Assembly: GCA_001936135.1 (NCBI GenBank)
Contig: CP012811.1
Coordinates: forward strand, 2,046,001 to 2,110,000
Direction: 5' to 3'
Length of the DNA stretch: 64,000 nucleotides
DNA from: Saccharomycopsis fibuligera x Saccharomycopsis cf. fibuligera
Lineage: Eukaryota; Ascomycota; Saccharomycetes; Ascoideales; Saccharomycopsidaceae
Positions within the stretch are counted from its first letter, which is position 1, and every line of letters begins with the position of its first letter. This document shows positions 20,397 through 32,073 of this stretch, piece by piece. The notes below the pieces were generated by a model. That model did not search any database, had not been told where the DNA came from, and was given only the letters and a program-made list of their open reading frames with translations. Position numbers and translations under genes: made by a program.

Positions 20397-23001
20397 GCGC
20401 CTATTTGCAGAGAGGAAGGATTCACTTCATAAAATACTATTTTGAGCTAACCGTTGGAAATCTTATGCTCAAGATTCTCTCATTCAGGTAAAAAAGGGCC
20501 GAAAATATGGTTTTTATTGAAAATCCCAGTTGCGCGAATTCAATATTTCTGCTATTATCAAAAGATCCTTCATTGGTGGACTTAATAAATACAAAGTTTT
20601 GGCTTTACAGCGCCTTATTCTTTCAACTATATTTGAAGGTATTAAATGCTAAAGGGTCGCCCTTCATGCGGCAAATTGGCATAGGCATTTCAAGGCTTTG
20701 AACAGACTGGCCACTTTCTTCTTGAGCACAAATATACGACAAGAAAAAAGTCCAGACTTCAATACTGACAGCGTAAACAATTAGAGTAAAAATCTAAACA
20801 GAATCTTGACACGTCAAAGTGAACAATATAAAAAATTTTTCTTATTGTTCAAGATGAAGTTAAATTTTTCTTGAGATGAGACACGCGCCTTAGTCTTTTT
20901 CGCTTTTCTCGCACAATACGATTTTCCTCTACAAGTAAGGCGCAGAAACTACTCCAAAGACATGTTTACAACAAAACATCAATACACTTTCCGGATTTCC
21001 GCAAGAGCGTTTGAAAGGGTGTTTTGCCACTCTACCGGATTGCAAACGTCACGATTCGCTCTATAGAGTTTGTGGTGCAGAATAGCGGGGCACGGAAAAA
21101 TTTCTGAAGTACCAAGAGCATGTATTAAGGTTTGCAAAACTTAAACTTAATTTGCCCTACTGCAGCTTTGGCAGGTGCCTTACAAGGCATAACCAAATCA
21201 TAAATATGTGATTGAACTGGGAGGAAAATTGAAAGCACTATAGCGAAACTGAAAAGAAGTAAATATTTATCCGAAACTTTCATAGTTTGCTAAAAATCAT
21301 GTTGAAAGTAGGTAAAAATTTCTAACTTTATAAAAAGTAAGATATATTAGCTATTTTAGAGTTGAGTTTACCAAAGTTCATTATTTTTCTATCATAATAA
21401 TAAATATCTGTACACTACTTGATGATTGGTCAACATTGGGTTTGTATACAATAGTAAGCGAGAACAAAAAAAGGTCTAGGATTACCTTGTGATCGCCTGA
21501 CAAAATACGATGAGCCGGTTCTCGTTATTCTGCCCAGGCGGTCATGATTTTGGGCCCTTAACGTGAAATTTCTCTGCATACCACTACCAAATCCTTGTCA
21601 GTGTAGCATTGATTTTCACCTTATAGTATCTATTTTGAGAACTATAGTCGTATGATATACCTTCGTATCATGAAGATAAACCGACAAACACTAAGGTACA
21701 CTTATAATAGAAACCTTATATTGATATCTACACACGAAGAATAATATTATTACTGCAAGACATTTGATAAACTGGCTCAACTGGCTGTTTTGGTAGAATA
21801 TTCATATTAGTTAATATACTTACTTGGGTGCCTATGCCCCATAAACTATAATTAACAGGAAAGAAATTGTAACTAGGTTAGTATTCTAAGGTGGCCACTA
21901 AAACCGGTGAAGTGATAATCGATGTAGATCTATCGGCTTGATATGCTAAAATAACAAAGAAGAAATAAGCAATATTGCAGCTCGCAGAGTATAAATGCTC
22001 AGAATGCATTTATCATAGATCATAACTATAGATGTGCTACGATGCTGTTTGAAGTATAGCGGCAAAGCCATATTAGTAGTAGCTTACTTCTTTCTTTTGA
22101 AAAATTTGGTTGTCATCAAGTCCGCTGTAAAATAGTTGGTTAACAGATGAACGAATGTATTTTGAGAGATTGAATACAAGCCGCTCCAGTTAACAATACT
22201 GTAATTTATTAGCATTTTCTTCAACCGGTCAGAGAACTAGCACATAATTGCAACTTTTGGTCATACAACTTTGAAACGTATCAAAAACCCATTGTGCTTG
22301 AGCACTGTGTGAGAGTTGAAGTTAAGAGCTTTAATGGCGTTAATATTATCCTTGAACCCTTGCTGCATCATTTGCTCTTGGTTAATTAATTGTGGAACCT
22401 TTGGTTAGTTCCTGGCATAATCACACAAATTGGTGTATCTTAATTTACAGAATTTACTTAGGTAGGTAGTACGATTTTTGATGAATGCCATTCTCTCAAA
22501 TATTAAATAAATCATGATAGCATTTGTTTGAATGCGCGGCTTTCGAAGAATCATCTCGGGCGGCGATCGCCAGTGAAATTGCCCCGGAGCGTGATTAATT
22601 AAGAGGAAGCCTAATGTAGCAAAAGGATGCTAATTTATCGTAGTTAAAAAATGTAAATTTGTTGATAATAATTTACTTACATTCATTTTGATTGAAATTT
22701 CAAAAAAGAAGGGCAGGCCAATTTACAGTTGGTTGGAGCCAGATGTATGCATCTGGATTGTTTTGACATATACCGTAAAGGTAAACTCCTATTTTGTATT
22801 GAAAAATGTAGGTACTAGCTTGCGCGTTATATTGTATCATACATGTACAAAAGCGTCGTTTAGTTGTTTGAAAACTTGCTGGCCTAACAAAAAAAAAAAA
22901 AATCATTGAGCAAAATCATGCTCTAGCAAAAGAACAAGAAAACGTACTTTGAAAGGGGTCAACAAAAACACACAATTCAAGACATGGCTATAAAGCCGCA
23001 A

Positions 23002-23424
23002 TTACGAGAAAGTAAGCCTGCTGCTAATATCTTCACTAGAAGAAAGTGCTGAGTGTTTTGACGTCAATTTAAAGGCCAAGAGAAAATTTTTTTCTTGGGA
23101 AGTCTCATTTAATCTATTCGCTGCATTGATTTGGGCAGCAAACATGATTTCTTGGTTGTTACGCTTTTTCTTGTTGATTCTTAGCTTCCTCGCTAGTTCC
23201 ATGGACGCAGCTGAACCGAATATGTCGATCACTACATAAAGCCGGTAAACAAAACAAGCCAATACAAAACAAAAATGAAAATTTTGAATGCAAAAATTGA
23301 GAGGCAGATCGTGAAAATTTTGCTTTGTCGTAAAAACCATTTTCTTCGAAAATACAATTGTTTTAGGAATATTCCTAATATTAGCATTTTTACCCAGTAT
23401 TCGATAATATGTGCAAATATGCAT
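23002..23424 (-). CDS. Questionable ORF, 140 codons, in the gene-poor region
   Basis: An ATG-initiated frame of 140 codons, the longest in the 6.3-kb region. The first part is aromatic and hydrophobic (around CFVLACFVYRLYVVIDIF). The last 70 residues look more protein-like, with a basic LRINKKKRNNQ patch and a Ser-rich end. There is no homology I recognise, no upstream exon signal and no conserved motif. A chance ORF of this size in several kilobases of AT-rich DNA is quite possible. Confidence 0.15.
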   Translation of the reverse strand: MHICTYYRILGKNANIRNIPKTIVFSKKMVFTTKQNFHDLPLNFCIQNFHFCFVLACFVYRLYVVIDIFGSAASMELARKLRINKKKRNNQEIMFAAQINAANRLNETSQEKNFLLAFKLTSKHSALSSSEDISSRLTFS

Positions 23425-24424
23425 CAAAAATTTGTAAGATAGGGGCCCATATTAGACATATCACGATATTGCAAAAAGGAGGTCTGGAGTCCCTGTCTCG
23501 TTCGCCTTTTGTACTCGAATAGTTTGTGGGCCATACAAAAAAGTTTGATATTACGAAGCTTTTACTGTTTATCCGGTATTACCCGTACTATATATCATGG
23601 TTTTTTATAATGATTATGTAATAATATTCTCAGTAAAGCACTATTACTATGGCGTTCACTCTGAGTGGATAAATGAGAACCAGCAGTCTGGCTTATAATT
23701 TCAGTTTTTATCTTTATTTCTTATTTTTATTTTTTTATTTCTTCAACTATAATTGTATGATTGATCGCTGGGTAGGCGCATTTTTTTCTACATGTGCATT
23801 ATAATTCGTACTTAGTATGCTGTACGCTGCGCCATCTGTGCAGCACTTTTTGTTCAATGTAACTTCAATTGTTCTAATTAGCGCTCATACATGCGTCGGC
23901 AGCGACACAACTGCGGCCTGCAGAGAGTTCAGGAGCTTAATTTCTTGCGGACTAATTGTTTTTCCTATTATTCACCATAAATTGCTTTTAAAATTGAAAT
24001 AATGCATGCATACGTATGCGTGCCTTGAAGGCGGTGGGTCGAGGGAAAAATAATTATTGCCGATCGATCATCAACTAGTGCCACTGCACCTTATAAGAGG
24101 TTTGTACTCATAATATATAACTATTCAGTCATATATATAATTGATGTGTGTCGTGGCTCTGATCGAAAAAATTGGAATGAAAAACACTGTTTTTTATACA
24201 ACCCATTCTTAGCATTTCTTGTCGTGTATACTCATTTTCTTGCGCCTTGTGTTCCAAAAGACAACGTTGCTTTCAATTATAGTTCGCTATACAATATTCA
24301 AAGGCAAATTAGCAAACAATTACTTTTTGAATTGCTTCATCTTTTTTTTTTTTCTTCAACACTCTTCACCAGTAATTCCATTTAATAATTTTCATTAAAA
24401 TCATCATCAAGACAACATTCCAAT

Positions 24425-25051
24425 ATGGTGATAGATAAGAGCCAAATCAAGCCAGCAAATACTTGGAGATTGGAAAGAGCCAAGCAAAGAATTCTTCAGC
24501 AGCAGCAAATGCAGAGTGAAAAATTCAATAGTGAAAAACCTGCTGATGATTCTAATACTATAGATCCACTTTATTCGCAAGCTATATCCAATGCTCAAAA
24601 TGACAATCCTCATAGTTTAGACATAAACACCAACAGTGGCAAACCACAATGGAGACCACAGTACCAAGATCCCAATTCAGAGACCGCTAGTGATGTTTCC
24701 TCTACCAACGACAGAAGAACATCAGCACACAGTTTCACAAAAATTTTACCAAACTCCATCACTTCAACATCATCATTGTCCTCAGTAATGGACGATGTCA
24801 AAGCACATTCCAATGCTCTACGTCAGGATTCTACCTACACAGTATACAGCGATGCATCTGATAGATTTAGTTTTGATACAGCAACAACTGCAACCCCTCC
24901 TCAAGGAGCTGTTAAACCTTCTCATCATGGTTATCACCATCATTCACCAGCTAGCAGTACATCAAGCAATCATCTCAAGACTACAGAGTTAAGAATGGAG
25001 CCGTTGCTTCCAAGAAGTTCCCCAACTGCTTCACACTTTCCTATCAAATAA
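24425..25051 (+). CDS. Unrecognised Ser/Gln-rich hydrophilic protein, 208 aa, isolated gene
   Basis: The frame starts at the first ATG, in the context ATTCCAATATGG, and ends with TAA. The N-terminus carries a short charged helix around PANTWRLERAKQRILQQQQ (about residues 10-28), which is the only part that looks structured. The rest is disordered, rich in Ser, Thr, Asn and His, with a short GYHHHS patch. There is no signal peptide, membrane segment or zinc motif. Composition and the near absence of hydrophobic residues argue that it is translated rather than random. It stands alone between 6.3 kb and 3.5 kb of gene-free DNA, a setting that in related yeasts is typical of heavily regulated developmental or morphology genes (inference). 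Function unknown. Confidence 0.7.
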   Translation: MVIDKSQIKPANTWRLERAKQRILQQQQMQSEKFNSEKPADDSNTIDPLYSQAISNAQNDNPHSLDINTNSGKPQWRPQYQDPNSETASDVSSTNDRRTSAHSFTKILPNSITSTSSLSSVMDDVKAHSNALRQDSTYTVYSDASDRFSFDTATTATPPQGAVKPSHHGYHHHSPASSTSSNHLKTTELRMEPLLPRSSPTASHFPIK

Positions 25052-28000
25052 ATTAGTTTATCATTTATGAGCTGATTTAAAAAATTTCATGAAACTCACA
25101 TCTTGTTACTCGATAAAATGGCCTATACTTTTTGCATTTCTCTTTGTTATTTTTGCTATTTTTTTTTATCACATTATTTTCAATATCTTCTTTTTTGGGT
25201 GGTTTTTAGTTATGTTCTTTGTTTCCATTATCTTATTTTTTTTTCTATTGTTCCATTTTACTCAGTATTGCAATTTTTGACTTATTTTTCAGACCAAAAA
25301 GTTTCGTGTTACAAAATTTGGGCTTGTGACTTGCCTTGATTTCAGAATCAGACATTGCGTGATTAACCAATGATTTCTCTGCCTAGTTCATAAAGAGTTT
25401 ATTCAAATTGATTTATATCTATTTCCCTGCTCATCCCATACTTGCCGCTGGTATGGATTATATTATAGTATACCAAAATCCTCTTCATCAACTACATTGT
25501 CTTTGTTATGAAATTTTGATCCAACATTTTCTCATCTCCTTAATTACCCATACTTTTATCAATACCAGTATTTGAACTTGGTTTTTATTAGATGATATTT
25601 CTGATGAACAATAATCCTTGATAATGATTGTTTCTCAAAGGGAAAAGGTACTGTTTTTCTGTCATGTCAAAAGAAAACTTTACGTTTTTCCTTATTGCTC
25701 CTTTGCCTTTTTTAATATAAATACTTTTTCTTGTTCATATTCGTCTTATTGCTAAGCAATGTATTGTCTACGAAGCGTTAATTGTAGTGCTTTTTGATGT
25801 ATATTCTTACAATTTACATATTCATTATTATTGTAGCAAAACTAACGTGTTTTTGAATCAACACGCATAAATCACCAAAATGAATAGAAACCGAATTATG
25901 GGTTTAATGCTTATCTATTCATTAACATTCGATCGCTGTAATATCTGGCTGCTACCGAATATCTAGAAAAAAGATACGTTAATCTGATTCTCTTGACCGA
26001 GGATGCAGTACTGTATATAATATGAAAATATGTGGTTTATTGTTCTCTAGATCTAGCGCCGCACAGCCAAGAGTCTTACAGTAATCTGTCAACGTTTTAA
26101 CTTTTCACCTAGTTTGGCTTGTTTCGAGCTATAAGCGTGCTTGGTAACAACACCAACACAAAGTCGAGTGCATGTAAACCATAGTTAGCTCGAGTATCTG
26201 GATCTTACAGATATAGCCTGCGATATTAAACGCACAATATAAACAAACAGCAGTGTGCTATAGCAGTAAAAAATTACGGGAGAAAGACTGAAGAGTTTTT
26301 TTTCCCTTCCTTGAATTTTTCCCTTCTAGTTTAGTGCAAAGACATGCATAATTTACAAAAGATCTGCGTTGTAAACCTCATACAAGAAACTAACACACCA
26401 CACGACCTTGTAAAATAAAAGAAACCTATGACTCTCAAATTTTCAACTTTTGGTCTTTTTGGTCTTATTTCTAAATCGCTAAATTAACTTCGAAGTATTG
26501 TATAATTGTAGGTTTGTATCTTTGAGCGCGTCAAAATTGTGAAAAAAAAACCCTTCTGCTGTCTGTCATATCAGACTATATCGAAACAAATAAAAAAAAA
26601 AAATTACAGTTCCTTAGACACAACAGGCGACAAGAGAATCCTTGCTAACGAAAGTAAAAGAAAACAATGATTTGCGGTGCCGGTACCTATTTTGTTTAAC
26701 GAGCCCATATTAACGGTGATTTGTAAGGCATGATCATGATCATAATAGTTAAGCTATAAGCGTCGTCGCGTAATGACAAGAGTAGAGCAGAACCATTCTG
26801 GTAATTTAGCTGGTCAGTCGATAATACAAGTGTTACAATAGTAACCACGATATAGGTCCATTCGTAAAACTAAACCTTTGTTTCTGTTTCACCAAGTCGG
26901 TAAAATTACTTTTTTTTTTCCAGGTATATGGAGCTTGCCGCATCAACAACACGGCACGCACATTAGTACCCACTCCATGTGTCTTTATTATTATTATTAT
27001 TATTTTTTTTTTTTTTTTTTTTTACACGCAAAGTCGAATTATTCGGCGATTCAACTCAATTTAGTTTTTTTTTAATATAGTTTCCGCACTTCAAACCAAG
27101 TAACGACCATGATGCGAGTCCCTGCCAGTGTATGCTGGTACCAGTATGTGTCTTCAATAATCTCATACTTTGAGAATTATGGGGTGCAAAAATTCTCCAC
27201 TACACCCTCTAAAGGCTTCAGTGAGAACCAGAATGATGGTTATCACAGATGTGTCCTCGACACCACCTTTACTTTAAACAGACTGTACAGATTCGCGTCA
27301 AGGAAAGCCTTCCTCTGCCAGTCAGCAGATTCAAGCAGTCTAACCCATTTTGATTGTTAAGAATTTGAAAGTGTTTACTTACAGACCATTAGTTGTTCGA
27401 ACCTTCATAGTGTATCGACAACTTAACTTTTAGTGAATATTTGTTAAAAAAACATTCAAGCCATTTGGCCAGGTTTCAAAACAATCAGTTTAATCGTTGA
27501 TAATTGTCTTTCTAGAAAAAGAAAACAAGAAATTTAAAGAGCGAATGAATAGCTAGAATGTATCGCTACATAAACACTTGTGTAACATGTCATCGGCTCT
27601 TGCAAGGGCATTATTGCCCAGTATATTCTTGCTGCTTTGATACATACGCGGGTACCTTGTAAGCTGAGGCATAGAAAAGTAGTTCATAGACATAACTGTA
27701 AGTTCCGCCCGTACTACATGCAATATTGAGAAGAAAAAAATTTGAATTATCATAGCCATTCACTTGAGTCTTAGTTTAGCCTAGGCTATCGCTTTTCCGA
27801 GAGTTCTTGCTCTAAGTAAGTTTCAAATTTCAAACAGTATCGGTGCATGCCATAACCCCATTACTCTTTTCACTTAATAACGTGGGGATAGTTGTTTTAC
27901 ATTTGCGTCACGTTGCAAGTTGAGTACCTTGGTTTTCAGCTATACTTCCTTCAGTACCTGGTTTGTCTTAAACTTGAGAAGTTCCCGCAAATGTTTATGT

Positions 28001-28527
28001 CTACCGCTTATGTGTTTTTTTTTTTTTTCGGGAGACTACATTTCTTATGATTAAAGAGCCAGGTTTGTGATCTATAAACAGAAAACAAGTACGAACGTTT
28101 TTTGTTTTTTTTTGTTTTTTTTTTCAAAAGAAAAAAAAAATGTTTCTCGAGCTACTTATATATACAAATCACAAACGGTCATGCTAGTCCCATAATATTT
28201 TATCTCATGTTACTACATGCATGATGCGTACAATGAAAACCTCTATTTACATTCATTTCGGGGTTGCCAAATTATGTGTAGCGTAAAAAGATGCAGAACA
28301 TATGAATTGAAAAGTGTATTTACTGCAACGGTCACTGCTAATTTTCTGTCAATCAGTTTGTCTGTTTTGCCTTGTACGACTGTCGAAAATCAATGTTAAA
28401 TTATAACCATAAAAAGTTTCAATTGTCGAGTCCAGCAATTATCATAATTAATAAAAATTGTATCTAATAGAGTAAATACAATTTTTCTTCTTGAAATTGT
28501 AAACCATACTCAACCATTAATTAAACA
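25052..28527. other. 3.5-kb gene-poor region between the 208-aa gene and the CHS3 3' end
   Basis: No supportable gene; the longest open frames are about 80 codons. It includes T-runs near 27003-27023 and 28017-28029, an inverted T/A repeat at about 28103-28141, a TTATTA microsatellite near 26983-27003 and short GC-richer patches such as 26050-26060. The end nearest CHS3 (28400-28527) is AT-rich and probably includes the CHS3 3' untranslated sequence. Confidence 0.55.
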
Positions 28528-31500
28528 CTAACAAATATTGTTTTGCCTATCTTTAAGTTCGAGTAATTGGTCAATTTGATCCACGTTGGATTGAGTTGGG
28601 TCCCAAGTTTTCTGAGGTAGACTTACGCCATCTAAGATTCTATCTGCCTCAAATTCTGCCCATCTCTTCATAACAATATGTGTAGCATCAAAATCGCCAT
28701 CTATATTATCGTGCGCTTTATCATCTGCTACCTTTCGCGTTTCGCCCCAAGAAAAATCATCAAATTTCCAATAGGCATAGGTTGGTAATACAAAGTTCCA
28801 AATGGGGAGCGCAAACAAATATATCAACATCCAAACAAAATATGATACTCCTGTAGCGGTTATTGCTATAAGTAGTGCCGGGAGACCAAATATTATCGCC
28901 AATAAGACCAAGGACATGACCGGTTTTGATTCTGAGACAATAGCAAAAATAATTACATAGAATGTAAAGGCAATGGCTGCCGGAAGTACCAACGTTCCTA
29001 TTGACTCTATCAATATAACGAACTGCATTGAAAAGCAAAATGTTCCGCATAAATCTTTGACTAGTACTAGTTCCATCAAATTATGCACAGTTGAGTTAAT
29101 CCAACGCCGTCTTTGCGACAGCAACACCATAAAAGTTTCTGGAACTACCGTTTTACAAGCAGCCTTGGCCACAAATATTTGCTTTCTTTTCGGAAAAGTT
29201 TTGAGCATAAGTGTGGAAAGGAATATGTCTTCCCCTAAAAGCAACAAATTCTTTTTATGCAAAGTTTCTACCACGTTATCCGAATATCTTTCTACAATAT
29301 CAGGATTGGCTAATATTGGAACCCAAAAGCCGTTTCTACCCTTTGGTGCTTTGATACGATACATTGAAAAGCAGCCAGGTAAGCATGTGACACAACCAAA
29401 GACACTCTCAAATGCTTTTGCCTGATGATATGAAATAAAGTATTCGAATACTTGAATGGCCGTGATAAATGATTTCGCCTTATTGGCAATTTTTGTCTCT
29501 CCACAAAGCCCCATAACTTCGGTATCTTTCACCATCGTAGCAACCATATGGGTTAAACTATCAGGATATACTTTGGTATCTGCATCTACCATCAATACAA
29601 GCTCGTACATATCTGCCATCAATCCTGTTAAGCACCATATGTTCAATAGAATTTCATAATCTAATCTTGTCATTCTTTCATTGAAAGTAACTTTCTGCAG
29701 AAAAGACATTAGTATAATTTGAGAATCTCTCTTTCCCCTGTTTCCCGGTTTTGCAGCAAATTGCTCTGCCTCTGTTCCACACTTGACAACAGTAATCATT
29801 GGAATCCTTTGCTGTTTTTCTATTGGAACAGTGCTGTCATCATACCGATAGAAGCCGGCATAAACCTTGGCTTTATTGTGCCTTTTAGAGCCTTGAGCAA
29901 CGGAAACATAGGAATGTGCCTCTATATCAGGCTCTGGAACAACTAAATCAGTCATCATGTCAATAACAAAGTCTGATGTGGCTTTAGTGTTTCCTGACCC
30001 CTTCACAATACCGTCGCATATAACAAAGATTAATTTGTGGGAATTAGGGTAGTCAGTGGTGGATATTGAGTCCAAAGTTGTTCTTAACCCTTCCTCATCT
30101 TCTGAGTAACAAGTGATTAAACATAAAGTATGGGCCAATGGAAAACCAAATGGTTGGAAAGTTGCCATAGGCTGCTTTACAACTCTGTTGTGAATGGAAG
30201 CTGTCGCTAATGAGTTTGCAAAAAGTCGTTCATCATAGCCAGAATCGTATGTGGCGCTATCTGGTGCGGCGACTATTGTGTTACTCATGAAGGACCCCGT
30301 TCCATTCATCTTCGTTCCTTTGGTGCTAGCATTGATGCCGGCGTTGTTAATCTCGTTCATGTTCTTTGACTGACTTTTAGCATCTACTTGTAGCGACATG
30401 GATGTAAACGCAGTCACTGCCTCTCTTGCGGTATCGTCCTTTATGCAGGTTGGGTGATCAACATCACTCAAAGACGACAGTCGAGAATTTATTCGCGTGA
30501 AAACTCTTGATTTGGAAAACTTTTTATCAACATTTTTTGTCCTGTTGCTAGCCTTCACATCCTTGATTGGTCCTTGACGGCTAATATTTTTGGACCAGTC
30601 CTCAATTGCTTTCATTCTGCGATTCATTTCTTTATTGTTTTCAATCGAAGCACCCTGTTTTGGGCACACAATCCAACGATAATAGCATGCCACAAAAAAC
30701 TTGGCAAATATGATTGACAATATAAAAATAAAAAGAATGAAAAGCAAAGTATCTGAAGCGATGCAGCCAATTGTTTTTGAGTCAATAGAGCCAACTTTTA
30801 TAATTTCCTGTAAGCATTTTCCGTATTTTTTTCCTGGTTTAGAAGCAAGCAGTAAACTGATATCCTGCCCATGAATATTTGAGTCATCACTTAAACTTTT
30901 GAATAACTCTGGGTAGTCCAGATCTGTGTATTGAATCCAGTTTAGCAAAGCGGTATCTAGAACATCACCGTTATAAACTACCAACTTTCTCGATGTGTTT
31001 TTAACGTCATGCCAAGCAAAATAAACATCACCGACTGGTGACAGGCTGTAAAACTGTTGGCGGGCTCCATCTGTTATATGGCAAGCATCACCTGGAAAAG
31101 CTTTAAAATTGAAATTTGGCGTTGAAGATCCGTCTTGGTTAAAAAGGTTGCATGGCATGTACCATGCTAGATTATCCTCAAAGGAAGGAATAGTATTATT
31201 TTCCTTAGGCATGATCAATCCTTTACAATGACCATTGACATTTTGATAAAGAAAAGTAGCATCTTTGCCGCCAGCCATAATCTCTCGAAACAAGCTATTA
31301 TTAGGTATGGTTGCGTTAGCGCCAGATGGGTGTTGAAGCAGCAAAGCAGATTCATAAACCTTACCGCTAATAACAACAAACTCGTTTCCTACTTGATTAT
31401 TTCTAATCTTGACTTTCGGCGAGCCACAAACTGTGCGCGTAAATCCAAACACTAGAAAGGCCATCATAGCACCCAAATAAAGGATGATAGAAATAAATCC

Positions 31501-32073
31501 CATTTTTTCTCTCCAAGCAACTTGTGCTTTCTTTTCCATACCAAACCATCTAAGCACAGCAGGCGGTACCCAAAAAGTGATAAAAAAGCAGTAGCCTATC
31601 CATAAAGACATTAGCATTGACTTTTTTGCCTTTTCTAGTTTAATAGTCTTTCTTTCACAAGCAGCAAGGGGCTCATGTTCGATTATTGAGGAATTAGAAT
31701 GATGCTCTTCACCAGCAATGCCTCGACCTTTAATTTTTGCTTCGTCCGTAGATAATATACTTATATACCTCGAAGCGCTGCTATCCAGACCCAAAGGCGA
31801 TCGCGACGACTTCCTTGAAAGCTTGCGAGGCGAACCGGACGAGCCTGCTCCATTAACTGAGCCTGCATTGACTATGGGCCTAGCACCAGTTGTTGAGTAT
31901 TGGATATTTATGTGATCTTGCTCGTTATTAGCAACTTGCGTGTAGTAATATTGAGGATGGTTTTGGTCAATTTTAGCCCTTTCTGGCTTAACTAGAGATT
32001 TCTTGCGGACAATGTTTGTACCCGCTTCAGCGTCAAACTCCGTAAAGCTAGTCTTGCTATTAGATTTTCCCAT
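28528..32073 (-). CDS. CHS3: Class IV chitin synthase
   Basis: An 1181-aa integral plasma-membrane enzyme polymerising UDP-GlcNAc into chitin of the lateral wall and bud neck. The cytosolic N-terminus (1-150) is Ser-rich. Two membrane segments lie near 152-176 and 190-214, an extracytosolic cytochrome-b5-like region near 230-430, and a further membrane segment at about 440-468. The GT2 catalytic core shows EDEEG near 659, VDADTKVYP with the Asp pair at 829-831, GEDIFLS with the catalytic ED near 948-949 and QRRRW at 987-991. Several C-terminal membrane spans and the WGETR motif (1109-1113) follow. Length matches S. cerevisiae Chs3 (1165 aa). The codon for residue 985, just before SQRRRW, is CTG, which would be read as Ser in a CUG-Ser yeast. 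Start: first ATG, 32073. Confidence 0.97.
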   Translation of the reverse strand: MGKSNSKTSFTEFDAEAGTNIVRKKSLVKPERAKIDQNHPQYYYTQVANNEQDHINIQYSTTGARPIVNAGSVNGAGSSGSPRKLSRKSSRSPLGLDSSASRYISILSTDEAKIKGRGIAGEEHHSNSSIIEHEPLAACERKTIKLEKAKKSMLMSLWIGYCFFITFWVPPAVLRWFGMEKKAQVAWREKMGFISIILYLGAMMAFLVFGFTRTVCGSPKVKIRNNQVGNEFVVISGKVYESALLLQHPSGANATIPNNSLFREIMAGGKDATFLYQNVNGHCKGLIMPKENNTIPSFEDNLAWYMPCNLFNQDGSSTPNFNFKAFPGDACHITDGARQQFYSLSPVGDVYFAWHDVKNTSRKLVVYNGDVLDTALLNWIQYTDLDYPELFKSLSDDSNIHGQDISLLLASKPGKKYGKCLQEIIKVGSIDSKTIGCIASDTLLFILFIFILSIIFAKFFVACYYRWIVCPKQGASIENNKEMNRRMKAIEDWSKNISRQGPIKDVKASNRTKNVDKKFSKSRVFTRINSRLSSLSDVDHPTCIKDDTAREAVTAFTSMSLQVDAKSQSKNMNEINNAGINASTKGTKMNGTGSFMSNTIVAAPDSATYDSGYDERLFANSLATASIHNRVVKQPMATFQPFGFPLAHTLCLITCYSEDEEGLRTTLDSISTTDYPNSHKLIFVICDGIVKGSGNTKATSDFVIDMMTDLVVPEPDIEAHSYVSVAQGSKRHNKAKVYAGFYRYDDSTVPIEKQQRIPMITVVKCGTEAEQFAAKPGNRGKRDSQIILMSFLQKVTFNERMTRLDYEILLNIWCLTGLMADMYELVLMVDADTKVYPDSLTHMVATMVKDTEVMGLCGETKIANKAKSFITAIQVFEYFISYHQAKAFESVFGCVTCLPGCFSMYRIKAPKGRNGFWVPILANPDIVERYSDNVVETLHKKNLLLLGEDIFLSTLMLKTFPKRKQIFVAKAACKTVVPETFMVLLSQRRRWINSTVHNLMELVLVKDLCGTFCFSMQFVILIESIGTLVLPAAIAFTFYVIIFAIVSESKPVMSLVLLAIIFGLPALLIAITATGVSYFVWMLIYLFALPIWNFVLPTYAYWKFDDFSWGETRKVADDKAHDNIDGDFDATHIVMKRWAEFEADRILDGVSLPQKTWDPTQSNVDQIDQLLELKDRQNNIC

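Larger units (their letters stand above)
18115..24424. other. 6.3-kb gene-poor region upstream of the orphan 208-aa gene
   Basis: No ORF longer than about 140 codons and none with recognisable motifs. Contents: a CACGTG word at 18299-18304, an A/T palindromic patch at 18688-18715, a G-rich patch near 19998-20010, two runs of 28 T (20260-20287 and 20369-20396), a GGCGATCGCC palindrome at 22562-22571, and TGCATGCA at 24003-24010. I compared distinctive words by eye and saw no long direct or inverted repeat, no tRNA and no retroelement coding sequence. It may be a long promoter and leader for the 24425 gene or may hold non-coding transcripts. Confidence 0.55.

Noticed and set aside
21877-21883. 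TACTAAC on the minus strand in the gene-poor region
   Set aside because: No suitable donor with an upstream coding exon and no open frame after the candidate acceptor; probably chance.
18115-24424. Possible centromere with flanking inverted repeats
   Set aside because: I compared distinctive words (the G-rich patch near 20000, the GC patch near 22560, GC words near 21510 and 23820) with their reverse complements within the block and with 25052-28527 and found no long inverted repeat. Size alone is not enough, so it is only raised as a test under the gene-poor block.
27380-27410. tRNA B-box-like word GGTTCGAAC (minus strand)
   Set aside because: The following bases do not complete the B-box, and no matching A-box or acceptor stem is visible nearby.
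18115-28527. Clustering of ATGCAT words as Efg1-type binding sites
   Set aside because: ATGCAT also recurs in other spacers and genes of this window (near 7336, 7408, 9396, 13160, 16053), so I could not show enrichment by eye.
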